Source of the DNA: Methylotenera_A aquatica
Lineage (GTDB): Bacteria; Pseudomonadota; Gammaproteobacteria; Burkholderiales; Methylophilaceae
Assembly (NCBI GenBank): GCA_965601485.1
Contig: OZ271846.1
Location: forward strand, 1,488,001-1,552,000
DNA length: 64,000 nucleotides
Reading direction: 5' to 3'
A program made the position numbers and the translations under genes. Below are positions 1-8,251 of the stretch, piece by piece. Positions within the stretch are counted from its first letter, which is position 1. Every line of letters begins with the position of its first letter. The notes under the pieces are model-generated. The model did not search any database, was not told the origin of the DNA, and saw only the letters and a list, made by a program, of their open reading frames with translations.

Positions 1-2
1 AT

Positions 3-659
3 GCGGTCGATACGCCTTTATTAGTGGATATTGATACTGGCTGGGGTGGAGCGTTTAATATTGCGCGTTCTGTGAAATCCATCGCCAAGGCAGGTGCGGC
101 AGCCGTACATATTGAAGATCAAGTTTCTGCCAAGCGCTGTGGTCATAGACCAAATAAAGCCATTGTTTCATTAGGAGAAATGGTAGACCGCGTAAAAGCC
201 GCCGTAGATGCCAAACCAAATGATGATTTTGTGATTATGGCGCGTACCGATGCATTAGCTGTTGAAGGCCTTCAATCTGCTATTGACCGTGCCTGTGCTT
301 GCGTTGAGGCGGGTGCCGATATGATATTCCCTGAAGCGATTACAGAGCTCAACATGTACAAGCAGTTTGCCGCAGCAGTTAATGTGCCTATTTTAGCAAA
401 CATCACCGAGTTTGGCAGCACGCCCTTATTCACGGTAGATGAGTTACGCATGGCCGATGTGAGCATGGTGCTATACCCGCTTTCTGCCTTCCGCGCTATG
501 AATAAGGCCGCGCTAACCGTCTATGAAACCATGCGTAAAGAAGGCACGCAAAAAAATGTAGTGCACTTAATGCAAACGCGTGCCGATTTGTATGAGCACT
601 TAGGTTATCACGTTTTTGAGCGGAAATTAGACGCCTTATTCAAACAAGAAAAAGACTAA
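3..659 (+). CDS. prpB: 2-methylisocitrate lyase, 5' end missing
   Basis: PrpB cleaves 2-methylisocitrate to pyruvate and succinate, the last step of the methylcitrate cycle that consumes propionyl-CoA. The reading frame is open from the left window edge, so about the first 70 residues of a roughly 290-residue enzyme lie outside. Visible are the DIDTGWGG segment at the start and the KRCGH active-site motif of the isocitrate lyase/PEP mutase superfamily near nt 132-146, with the catalytic Cys in KRCGH. The C-terminus is complete (TAA at 657-659). prpC follows 44 bases downstream, which suggests one transcript. Identity is near certain from motifs and context; the true start cannot be seen. Confidence 0.96.
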   Translation, partial: AVDTPLLVDIDTGWGGAFNIARSVKSIAKAGAAAVHIEDQVSAKRCGHRPNKAIVSLGEMVDRVKAAVDAKPNDDFVIMARTDALAVEGLQSAIDRACACVEAGADMIFPEAITELNMYKQFAAAVNVPILANITEFGSTPLFTVDELRMADVSMVLYPLSAFRAMNKAALTVYETMRKEGTQKNVVHLMQTRADLYEHLGYHVFERKLDALFKQEKD

Positions 660-690
660 TAAGTAAGTTCACAATTATTGATTTAAAACT

Positions 691-699
691 AGGGAGGAG
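691..699 (+). promoter_or_regulatory. Strong ribosome binding site of prpC
   Basis: AGGGAGGAG lies 4 bases before the ATG at 704. It is an almost ideal anti-16S match, stronger than most sites in this window, and fixes the prpC start. Confidence 0.8.
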
Positions 700-703
700 C
701 CTT

Positions 704-1852
704 ATGGAAAATGCAGCCGAAGCACCTAAAAAGAAAAAAGGCGTAGCACTAGCTGGGGTCACTGCAGGCAACACAGCGATATGCACGGTAGGCCACACAG
801 GAAACGATTTGCACTACCGCGGTTACGATATTATTGAACTGGCTAAATTCGCAACTTTTGAAGAAGTAGCTTACTTATTGATTCATGGCGAGTTACCAAA
901 TAAAGCTCAGTTAACGGCTTACCATGCTAAGTTAAAACAGCTGCGCACGTTGCCTGTTGAGATTAAAACTGTCCTAGAGCAGATCCCTAAAAATACGCAC
1001 CCAATGGACGTAATGCGAACAGCTTGCTCTATGCTGGGTACTTTACAACCCGAAGCTGCTGATCGCAATACACAAGCCGCGAAAGATTTGGGCGATAGGC
1101 TAATTGCGTGTTTTGGCTCTATTTTACTGTACTGGTATCACTTTAGTCACCACGGCAAACGTGCCAATGTAGAAACAGACGATGACAGTATTGCTGCGCA
1201 CTTTCTACATGTACTTCACGGCAAAGTACCTAGTGAGTTACACATTGCAGCCATGAATACATCGCTCGTTCTGTATGCAGAGCATGAATTTAATGCTTCC
1301 ACCTTCACTGCTCGCGTGATTGCTGGCACCCTGTCAGATATCTACAGCTGCGTCACAGGCGCAATTGGTGCACTGCGTGGCGCAAAACATGGCGGAGCAA
1401 ATGAAGCGGCAATGGAAATCATTGAGCGTTACAAAAATGTCGACGAAGCCGAAGCCGATATTTTAGCGCGCATGGCGAAAAAAGAAATCATCATCGGTTT
1501 TGGCCATCCCGTTTACACCATTGCCGACCCAAGAAATGAGTCGATTAAAGAAGTTAGCCGCAAGTTATGTGAAGATAACGGCAATATGACACTTTTTGAA
1601 GTTTCTTCAAGAATCGAAGAGGTGATGTGGCGCGAAAAGAAAATGTTCCCCAACTTAGATTGGTATAGCGCATCTAGCTACCACATGATGGGCATCCCAA
1701 CTGGCATGTTTACACCAATATTCGTCATTTCGCGGACTACAGGCTGGGTTGCACATTTGATTGAGCAACGTATTGATAACAAGATTATTCGCCCAAATGC
1801 GGAATATGTGGGGCCAGATAACAGACCGTATATTAGTCTTGATAAAAGATAA
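704..1852 (+). CDS. prpC: 2-methylcitrate synthase
   Basis: PrpC condenses propionyl-CoA with oxaloacetate to 2-methylcitrate, the entry step of the methylcitrate cycle. The 382-residue length fits the family. The citrate synthase catalytic triad is visible as His229 in HGGANEAAM, His268 in GFGHPVY and Asp319 in LDWYSASSYH. The short N-terminus and context next to prpB and prpD favour methylcitrate synthase over the housekeeping citrate synthase, which is usually longer. A residual citrate synthase activity is known for this family and cannot be excluded. The start at 704 is supported by a strong ribosome binding site. Confidence 0.95.
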   Translation: MENAAEAPKKKKGVALAGVTAGNTAICTVGHTGNDLHYRGYDIIELAKFATFEEVAYLLIHGELPNKAQLTAYHAKLKQLRTLPVEIKTVLEQIPKNTHPMDVMRTACSMLGTLQPEAADRNTQAAKDLGDRLIACFGSILLYWYHFSHHGKRANVETDDDSIAAHFLHVLHGKVPSELHIAAMNTSLVLYAEHEFNASTFTARVIAGTLSDIYSCVTGAIGALRGAKHGGANEAAMEIIERYKNVDEAEADILARMAKKEIIIGFGHPVYTIADPRNESIKEVSRKLCEDNGNMTLFEVSSRIEEVMWREKKMFPNLDWYSASSYHMMGIPTGMFTPIFVISRTTGWVAHLIEQRIDNKIIRPNAEYVGPDNRPYISLDKR

Positions 1853-1874
1853 CCAAACTTAACCAGTTGCGTTT

Positions 1875-1983
1875 AATTGCTTTAGCAATTCATTTTTAAA
1901 GATGAAGTGCAAGGCGAAAGCAGCGCAAAAACCGCAATGTACATAAGCTTGAAAGGTAAAGTACATGAGGATTTTGAGCGCTG
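1875..1983. repeat. Imperfect palindromic intergenic element
   Basis: The 192-base gap between prpC and prpD holds two inverted structures and no reading frame. The first is AATTGC-TTTA-GCAATT at 1875-1890. The second has arms at 1921-1942 and 1961-1983, both running from CAGCGC to ATGTAC when read inward, around a loop of about 18 bases. A similar phrase (GCAATTC followed by a T/A-rich run and AAAG or AAAA) occurs at about 1885 and again at about 2008. The layout resembles a REP-like dispersed repeat. No second copy was noticed in this window, so dispersal is not shown. Confidence 0.55.
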
Positions 1984-2044
1984 TTTAATTAAACACTTGC
2001 AACGCAGCAATTCGCTTTAAAATCATTGATAAAGGTAATTAAAA

Positions 2045-3505
2045 ATGTCTGCTCATATTTCTAACGTACGCCCAGCTCCCGACCAAGTGATTGTTGATAT
2101 CGCCAACTATGTCGCCGATTTTGAAATCAGCTCTAGTGAAGCATTTGATACCGCGCGTAACTGCTTAATGGATACATTAGGCTGTGGTTTTGAAGCCTTA
2201 GATTATCCAGCTTGCACAAAGATACTAGGTCCTGTGGTTGCTGGCACCTTAGTGCCAAATGGCGCAAAAGTGCCAGGTACTTCGTACCAGCTAGACCCTA
2301 TATTAGCGGCATTTAATATCGGCGCGATGATTCGCTGGTTAGACTTTAACGATACTTGGCTGGCGGCTGAATGGGGCCATCCATCGGATAACTTGGGCGG
2401 TATTTTGGCAGTAGCTGATTTTATGTCGCGCAAAAATATAGCTGAAGGCAAATCAGCGCTCACAATCAAAGACGTGTTGACCGCTATGATTAAAGCACAT
2501 GAAATTCAAGGTGTTTTGGCATTAGAAAACAGCTTTAACCGTGTTGGTCTAGACCATGTAATCTTAGTCAAAATCGCCTCAACCGCTGTAGTAACCAAGC
2601 TACTTGGCGGCAATAAAGAAGATATTATTAACGCGACTTCTAACGCGTTTGTCGATGGGCAAAGCTTGCGTACTTATCGCCACTCACCCAATACAGGTTC
2701 ACGTAAATCTTGGGCAGCAGGTGATGCAACTTCGCGCGCTGTGCGTCTAGCTTGGATGACGATGCAAGGTGAAATGGGCTATCCAAGCGCATTAACGGCA
2801 AAAACCTGGGGCTTCTATGATGTTTTGTTTAAAGGCAATCAATTTAAATTTCAGCGTGATTATGGCAGCTATGTCATGGAACAAGTATTGTTCAAAATCT
2901 CGTTCCCAGCAGAATTTCATGCGCAAACCGCTGTTGAATGCGCTATTCAATTGAACGCGCAAGTTGGCAATAAGCTACAAGGCTTAGAACAAATCGCGCA
3001 AATCGATAAAATCGTGATTACCACCCATGAATCGGCGATTCGTATTATTGATAAAACAGGCCCACTTGATAACCCTGCAGACCGCGACCATTGCATTCAA
3101 TATATGGCAGCAATTGGTTTGCTTAAAGGCAACTTAGTGGCATTGGACTATGAAGATGCGGTAGCCGCCGACCCAAGAATTGATGCAATTCGCGCCAAAA
3201 TGATGTGTGTAGAAAAAGCGGAATACACCAAGGATTATCACGACCCAGAAAAACGCTCAATCGCCAACGCTATTCAAGTTTTCTTTAAAGATGGCACAAG
3301 CTCTGACAATATCGCAGTGGAATATCCAATCGGACATCGCCGCCGCCGTAACGAGGGTATTCCTGAGTTGGTGAAAAAATTCAAAGTCAATTTAGCACGT
3401 CGTTTTGATAATAAGAAACAAGCGGATATTTTGGCATTATGTTTGGATCAAGCCAAGCTGGAATCTACATCGGTGAATGATTTTGTGGATATGCTAGTTG
3501 TATAA
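2045..3505 (+). CDS. prpD: 2-methylcitrate dehydratase
   Basis: This 486-residue protein is a full-length member of the MmgE/PrpD family, which dehydrates 2-methylcitrate to 2-methyl-cis-aconitate without an iron-sulfur cluster. Typical family stretches are visible, such as DTLGCGFEAL near residue 43, LDFNDTW near 99 and AEWGHPSDNLGG near 109. It completes a prpB-prpC-prpD set and means the organism does not rely on the alternative AcnD/PrpF pair here. The ATG at 2045 follows an AAAGG ribosome site. It is separated from prpC by the palindromic element, so it may also have separate expression. Confidence 0.95.
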   Translation: MSAHISNVRPAPDQVIVDIANYVADFEISSSEAFDTARNCLMDTLGCGFEALDYPACTKILGPVVAGTLVPNGAKVPGTSYQLDPILAAFNIGAMIRWLDFNDTWLAAEWGHPSDNLGGILAVADFMSRKNIAEGKSALTIKDVLTAMIKAHEIQGVLALENSFNRVGLDHVILVKIASTAVVTKLLGGNKEDIINATSNAFVDGQSLRTYRHSPNTGSRKSWAAGDATSRAVRLAWMTMQGEMGYPSALTAKTWGFYDVLFKGNQFKFQRDYGSYVMEQVLFKISFPAEFHAQTAVECAIQLNAQVGNKLQGLEQIAQIDKIVITTHESAIRIIDKTGPLDNPADRDHCIQYMAAIGLLKGNLVALDYEDAVAADPRIDAIRAKMMCVEKAEYTKDYHDPEKRSIANAIQVFFKDGTSSDNIAVEYPIGHRRRRNEGIPELVKKFKVNLARRFDNKKQADILALCLDQAKLESTSVNDFVDMLVV

Positions 3506-3534
3506 ATAGTCATTTATGTGAGCGACTACTCAGC

Positions 3535-3565
3535 ACCCTAAATTTAACTCATGCAAATTTAGGGT
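3535..3565. promoter_or_regulatory. 11-bp perfect inverted repeat between prpD and purB
   Basis: ACCCTAAATTT at 3535-3545 and AAATTTAGGGT at 3555-3565 form a perfect inverted repeat with a 9-base loop. No T-tract follows on the plus strand, so it is a weak candidate as a prpD terminator. The overlapping TAAAAT at 3565-3570 could serve as a -10 element for purB, which would make the repeat an operator candidate. Confidence 0.5.
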
Positions 3566-3571
3566 AAAATA

Positions 3572-3588
3572 GCGGTATATTGAACCGC
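3572..3588. promoter_or_regulatory. Second short hairpin in the purB leader
   Basis: GCGGT at 3572-3576 pairs with ACCGC at 3584-3588 around a 7-base loop, 20 bases before the purB ATG. It could be formed in the purB leader RNA. Function is unknown. Confidence 0.35.
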
Positions 3589-3607
3589 CGATTGAAAGCT
3601 TAGAATT

Positions 3608-4990
3608 ATGTTAGAAAAGCAGTCGCTTACTACCCTCAATGCTCTATCTCCACTAGATGGTCGATACAAAACCAAATTAGATACTTTACGCCCCTACTTT
3701 AGTGAGTACGCGCTGATAAAACACCGCGCCTGGATAGAGGTAGAATGGCTAAAAGCGTTATCGGCAGCCAAAGATTTGGCTGAAATTACGCCTTTTAGTG
3801 CAGAAACGACTCAAGAGCTAGATGCTGCAATTAAGAATTTTTCTGAAGCGGATGCCGCGCAAGTAAAAGCGATTGAAGCGCGCACCAATCATGATGTAAA
3901 GGCCCTTGAATACTGGCTTAAAGAAAAGTTTGATATCAATCATGAAATCAAAAAAGTCAGTGAATTTATTCACTTTGCTTGCACATCAGAAGACATCAAC
4001 AATTTATCGCACGGCTTAATGCTGAAAAGTGCGCGCGATAATGTGATGCTGCCATTTTTGGTTGATTTAATTTCGCGCTTAACTGAGTTGAGCCATCAAT
4101 TGGCTGACCAGCCAATGCTGTCACGCACGCACGGACAAACCGCTTCGCCAACCACCATGGGTAAAGAATTAGCCAACGTAGTGTACCGCTTGCAGCGCCA
4201 GCAAAAGCAATTAATCAACAATGAAATTTTAGGCAAAATTAATGGCGCGGTGGGCAATTTTAATGCTCACTTATCGGCTTACCCCAGATTTGATTGGGAA
4301 GGTTTTGCTAAGCACTTTGTCGAATCATTAGGCTTGGTTTATAACCCAATGACCATCCAGATTGAGCCACATGACTACATGGCTGAGCTATATGACACAT
4401 TAGCGCGCATCAACACCATTTTGATTGATTTAAACCGCGATATTTGGGGTTATATTTCTGTTGGCTATTTCAAACAAAAAGTAAAAGCCGGCGAAATCGG
4501 CTCATCTACCATGCCGCATAAAGTTAATCCAATTGATTTTGAAAACTCAGAAGGCAACTTGGGCTTAGCTAATGCGGTGCTCCGCCATATGGCTGAAAAG
4601 CTACCAATTTCGCGTTGGCAGCGCGATTTAACTGATTCAACTGTGCTTAGAAATATGGGTGTGGCGTTTGGCTATACATTGCTAGGCTATGATTCATGTT
4701 TGCGCGGCTTAAATAAACTTGAAATCAACTCAGCAAAATTGGCAGATGACTTGGACAATAGCTGGGAAGTATTAGCTGAACCCATTCAAACCGTGATGCG
4801 CCGCTATGGCATTGAAAACCCGTATGAGCAACTAAAAGAACTCACGCGCGGCAAAGGCGGCATTAACAAAGCATCTTTGCATATGTTTATTAGCGGCTTA
4901 AAAATTCCAGCGGACGCCAAACAATTGCTGCTTGAAATGATCCCAGCTAACTATATTGGCAAGGCATCAGCATTGGCTAAGCATATATAA
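3608..4990 (+). CDS. purB: Adenylosuccinate lyase
   Basis: PurB removes fumarate from SAICAR and from adenylosuccinate in purine synthesis. The 460-residue protein matches the gammaproteobacterial-type PurB closely in length and content. Visible are TNHDVKA near residue 95, SRTHGQ near 172, and the fumarase/aspartase signature GSSTMPHKVNP near residue 298 that carries the flexible catalytic loop. The ATG at 3608 has only a weak GAAAG ribosome site. The flavodoxin gene starts 2 bases after the purB stop, so the two are probably co-transcribed. Confidence 0.97.
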   Translation: MLEKQSLTTLNALSPLDGRYKTKLDTLRPYFSEYALIKHRAWIEVEWLKALSAAKDLAEITPFSAETTQELDAAIKNFSEADAAQVKAIEARTNHDVKALEYWLKEKFDINHEIKKVSEFIHFACTSEDINNLSHGLMLKSARDNVMLPFLVDLISRLTELSHQLADQPMLSRTHGQTASPTTMGKELANVVYRLQRQQKQLINNEILGKINGAVGNFNAHLSAYPRFDWEGFAKHFVESLGLVYNPMTIQIEPHDYMAELYDTLARINTILIDLNRDIWGYISVGYFKQKVKAGEIGSSTMPHKVNPIDFENSEGNLGLANAVLRHMAEKLPISRWQRDLTDSTVLRNMGVAFGYTLLGYDSCLRGLNKLEINSAKLADDLDNSWEVLAEPIQTVMRRYGIENPYEQLKELTRGKGGINKASLHMFISGLKIPADAKQLLLEMIPANYIGKASALAKHI

Positions 4991-4991
4991 A

Positions 4992-5585
4992 ATGTCTGAA
5001 ATCCTAGTCCTGTATTATTCACAAGGCGGCGCTGTTAAAGAAATGGCGCAACTAATTGCGCGTGGTATTGAATCAGTAAGCGGTGCTAAAGCGCGTATTC
5101 GCACCGTGCCAAAGGTATCAGCCAATTGTGAAGCGACTGAAGCGGATATTCCTGCCAATGGTGACCCGTATGTTGAATTGAGTGATTTGCAGGAATGTAT
5201 TGGTTTAGTGATGGGAAGTCCTACCCACTTTGGCAATATGGCCGCACCCATGAAATATTTTTTAGATGGCACCGTTGGTTTGTGGCTAAAAGGCGAATTG
5301 ATTGGCAAGCCTGCAGCTGTATTCACTAGCACTGGTTCTATGCATGGCGGAAATGAAACCACATTACTGACGATGATGTTGCCGCTGATTCATCATGGCA
5401 TGTTAATCGTCGGCTTACCTTATTCTGAGCATGAACTATCCAGCACGCAAAGTGGTGGCACGCCATATGGTGCGAGCCATATTGGTGGCGCAATGGATAA
5501 TAAGCCGATTACGGCAGATGAGAAAAAATTGTGCCTAGCACTGGGTAAACGCTTAGCCGAAATCGCCTTAAAATTGAATCAATAG
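4992..5585 (+). CDS. wrbA: WrbA-type flavodoxin / NAD(P)H:quinone oxidoreductase
   Basis: This is a 197-residue FMN protein of the WrbA family, which carries out two-electron reduction of quinones and limits oxidative stress. The N-terminal flavodoxin strand-loop (VLYYSQGGAVKEMA) binds the FMN phosphate. The later GSPTHFGNMAAPMK and TSTGSMHGGNE loops are WrbA hallmarks. The start was set at 4992, directly after the purB stop, because it gives the expected family N-terminus; an upstream in-frame start lies within purB and adds nothing recognisable. Substrate is inferred only. Confidence 0.9.
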   Translation: MSEILVLYYSQGGAVKEMAQLIARGIESVSGAKARIRTVPKVSANCEATEADIPANGDPYVELSDLQECIGLVMGSPTHFGNMAAPMKYFLDGTVGLWLKGELIGKPAAVFTSTGSMHGGNETTLLTMMLPLIHHGMLIVGLPYSEHELSSTQSGGTPYGASHIGGAMDNKPITADEKKLCLALGKRLAEIALKLNQ

Positions 5586-5593
5586 ACGATTAA

Positions 5594-6304
5594 ATGGGGC
5601 TGGCAATAGAGGTAAGGAAGTTTTTACGTAGCACGCGAAATGGCATTTTATCAACCCACTCTGGCAAATTTGAAGGCTACCCATTTGGCTCTTTAACAGC
5701 TTTTGTACTAGATGGCGATTGCCAGCCGATTATTTTGATTAGTAGTATTACCGAGCACACCAAAAAAATTGCCGCCAAAGCAAAAGTTTCTTTACTAGTA
5801 TTTTCTGAAGGCTCTGATTTACAAGCAAATCCACGTTTAACCTTAATTGGTGAGGCAGTACAAATCGATAAAAACGATGCCGATTGGCGTGCGCGTTATT
5901 TACGCTATTTACCGCAAACGGCTGGTTATTTTGACATGCACGACTTTGCGTTTTACCGCATTACAATCCTCCAAGCGCACTATATTGCTGGCTTTGGAAA
6001 AATGGGTTGGGCCGATGGCAAGGAAATCACCACAGAGAATAATGCCATAGCCGCGCTTGAAAATGGTGTGCTAAAACACATGAATGCCGATCATATAGAC
6101 AGCATGTTGGTCTATTGCCAGCATTTTCATAACATAACACCGCAACGTGTTGAGTTTGTTGGTATTGATAGCGATGGTTTTGATATTCGTGCAACAATTA
6201 ATAATGACACGACAAACATACTTCGTTTTAATTTTGAAACGCCCATTTTTGACGCGCAATCGGCACGTGCTGCATATATTGCGCTTGGTAAAATCTCTAA
6301 GTAA
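5594..6304 (+). CDS. HugZ-like pyridoxamine 5'-phosphate oxidase-fold protein
   Basis: The 236-residue protein has an N-terminal split-barrel (PNPOx-like) domain of about 150 residues, including NGILSTHSG and FEGYPFGSLTAF, and a C-terminal DUF2470-like domain starting with LKHMNADHIDSM near residue 156. This two-domain layout is that of the HugZ/HutZ heme-utilisation family. The segment HYIAGFGKMGW between the domains resembles their heme-contact region. Heme binding or degradation is therefore possible but not shown, because many relatives have no known role. It follows the flavodoxin by 8 bases and probably shares its transcript. Confidence 0.75.
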   Translation: MGLAIEVRKFLRSTRNGILSTHSGKFEGYPFGSLTAFVLDGDCQPIILISSITEHTKKIAAKAKVSLLVFSEGSDLQANPRLTLIGEAVQIDKNDADWRARYLRYLPQTAGYFDMHDFAFYRITILQAHYIAGFGKMGWADGKEITTENNAIAALENGVLKHMNADHIDSMLVYCQHFHNITPQRVEFVGIDSDGFDIRATINNDTTNILRFNFETPIFDAQSARAAYIALGKISK

Positions 6305-6326
6305 ATTCTCTGGCAAAACCAAACAC

Positions 6327-6710
6327 ATGAATCCATTTTCACTGAACAACTATCAAGCCAAATATCTGCAATTAGGCGCAAGCACTTGTTTAATCGCACT
6401 TATTTTGTTGTGCATCCTATGGGAAGGTGTTCTTGCACCGCTTAAACCTAACGGCTCGTTGCTCGTGTTAAAAGCGTTGCCGCTACTAATTCCCTTATTT
6501 GGCATCTTAAAAGGCCATCGTTATACTTACCAATGGGCAGGCATGCTAATTTTGTTTTACTTTACCGAAGGCGTAGTGCGTGCTTGGTCCGACATTGGAC
6601 TTTCAAGTAGATTAGGGCTGTGCGAAGTGATTTTATCGCTAATATTCTTTCTGTGCGCGATATTTTATGCAAAACTCTCGCGAAACAATGCTTTAAAAGG
6701 CGTTGCTTAA
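6327..6710 (+). CDS. DUF2069 family inner-membrane protein
   Basis: A 127-residue protein with four likely membrane segments, consistent with the DUF2069 family that is common in beta- and gammaproteobacteria. Segments such as KALPLLIPLFGILKGHRYTY and FYFTEGVVRAWSD are typical of that family. The start at 6327 is chosen because the longer open frame overlaps the preceding gene heavily. It is 22 bases downstream of the HugZ-like gene. Function is unknown. Confidence 0.8.
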   Translation: MNPFSLNNYQAKYLQLGASTCLIALILLCILWEGVLAPLKPNGSLLVLKALPLLIPLFGILKGHRYTYQWAGMLILFYFTEGVVRAWSDIGLSSRLGLCEVILSLIFFLCAIFYAKLSRNNALKGVA

Positions 6711-6804
6711 TTTATAATTGCTTAGCGGTATAAAATTATGTCGTCTTAGTAACTTTGCTCGTTTATCATATTTAAGTCTAGGCACAGCACTTTACACAAC
6801 AAGA

Positions 6805-7548
6805 ATGAAAATACTCATATCAAACGATGACGGCTATTTTGCACCTGGCCTGAATATTCTAACTAGACATATCTCTAAATTGGCTGATATTACCGTTGTG
6901 GCGCCTGAACGTAACCGCAGTGGCGCCAGTAATTCGCTGACTTTAGATAGACCCTTAAGTGTTAAAAAAGCCAGCAACGGTTTCTTTTATGTCAATGGTA
7001 CGCCAACCGATTGTGTTCACATTGCACTCACAGGCTTGATGGATACCATGCCAGATATGGTGATTTCAGGCATTAATGATGGAGCTAATATGGGTGATGA
7101 TACTATTTACTCTGGCACCGTAGCGGCAGCGACTGAAGGTTATTTGTTGGGCATTCCATCGATTGCCATTTCAATGTCGCAACACAACTCTACCAACTTT
7201 GAAACCGCAGCGCGTGTGGCGGTTGAGCTAGTGCAACATTATATTGAACATGGTTTTGTATCACCCACCTTACTGAATGTGAATGTGCCCGATTTACCAT
7301 ATGAAGCGTTAACGGGCAAAACAGTAACACGCTTAGGCAAGCGCCATAAGGCTGAACCAGTTATTAAACTTAAAACGCCTAGAAACGAAACTGTATATTG
7401 GATAGGTGCAGCTGGTGCCCCCAATGACGGCAGCGAAGGCACCGATTTTTATGCGGTAGCGCATAATCAAGTATCTATTTCACCGATTCAAGTGGATTTA
7501 ACTAAACACTCGCAACTGGCCGAAATTAAAACATGGTTGACTAAATAA
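6805..7548 (+). CDS. surE: 5'/3'-nucleotidase SurE
   Basis: SurE is a metal-dependent phosphatase of nucleoside 5'- and 3'-monophosphates linked to stationary-phase survival. The protein is 247 residues. It shows the N-terminal NDDG (residues 7-10) whose two Asp bind the metal, the APERNRSGASNS loop with the metal-binding Ser, and NDGAN near residue 90. The ATG at 6805 gives the canonical MKILISNDDG start; the frame is open further upstream but with no family sequence. pcm follows after 19 bases, the usual pairing. Confidence 0.96.
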   Translation: MKILISNDDGYFAPGLNILTRHISKLADITVVAPERNRSGASNSLTLDRPLSVKKASNGFFYVNGTPTDCVHIALTGLMDTMPDMVISGINDGANMGDDTIYSGTVAAATEGYLLGIPSIAISMSQHNSTNFETAARVAVELVQHYIEHGFVSPTLLNVNVPDLPYEALTGKTVTRLGKRHKAEPVIKLKTPRNETVYWIGAAGAPNDGSEGTDFYAVAHNQVSISPIQVDLTKHSQLAEIKTWLTK

Positions 7549-7567
7549 TTCAAAGCAAATAATCCGT

Positions 7568-8251
7568 ATGGCTTTAATCAAACCCACCTTGTTAAAACCC
7601 AGCGCCAAAACAGGAATTGGCATGACATCTCTGCGCACACGGGACCGTATGCTGGTACGTCTACGTGAGCAAGGCATTAAAGATGAAGTCGTGCTTTATG
7701 CAATGAGTGAGATTCCGCGCCATATTTTTGTGGATGAAGCCTTAAGTATTCGCGCCTATGAAGATGTATCATTGCCGATTGGCTTTGGCCAGACAATTTC
7801 GCAGCCTTATATTGTGGCGCGCATGACCGAAATTTTACGCAATAGTGCGCAATTAGATAAAGTACTAGAAATTGGTACGGGTTGCGGTTACCAGACAGCG
7901 GTATTATCCAAAGTAGCAAAAGAAGTGTTATCGCTAGAGCGTATTCGACCACTGGTAATGAAAGCCAGAAGCCACTTACGTACACTCAAATGCAATAACG
8001 TAAAATTAGATCATGCCGATGGTAGCGTTGGATTAAGCGCATTCGCCCCCTTTGATGGCATTATTGTCACAGCGGCTGCCAGTCATGTGCCGCAAGAGTT
8101 GCTAGAGCAACTAGCAGTTGGTGGACGCATGATTATCCCCATTGGTACCGCTACGCAAACCTTAATGCTCATTGAGAGAAAAGCAAAAGAATTCGTGCAA
8201 ACCAAGCTAGAAGCGGTTAAATTTGTCCCCTTATTAGGCGGTGTTAGCTAA
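7568..8251 (+). CDS. pcm: Protein-L-isoaspartate O-methyltransferase
   Basis: Pcm uses S-adenosylmethionine to methylate isoaspartyl residues and start repair of aged proteins. The 227-residue protein shows the family motifs IGFGQTISQPYIVARM and the SAM-binding EIGTGCGYQTA near residue 100. A start at 7568 gives an N-terminal extension of the kind seen in betaproteobacteria; an internal ATG at 7622 is an alternative. Its stop codon overlaps the nlpD start (TAATG at 8249-8253), showing translational coupling. Confidence 0.95.
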   Translation: MALIKPTLLKPSAKTGIGMTSLRTRDRMLVRLREQGIKDEVVLYAMSEIPRHIFVDEALSIRAYEDVSLPIGFGQTISQPYIVARMTEILRNSAQLDKVLEIGTGCGYQTAVLSKVAKEVLSLERIRPLVMKARSHLRTLKCNNVKLDHADGSVGLSAFAPFDGIIVTAAASHVPQELLEQLAVGGRMIIPIGTATQTLMLIERKAKEFVQTKLEAVKFVPLLGGVS

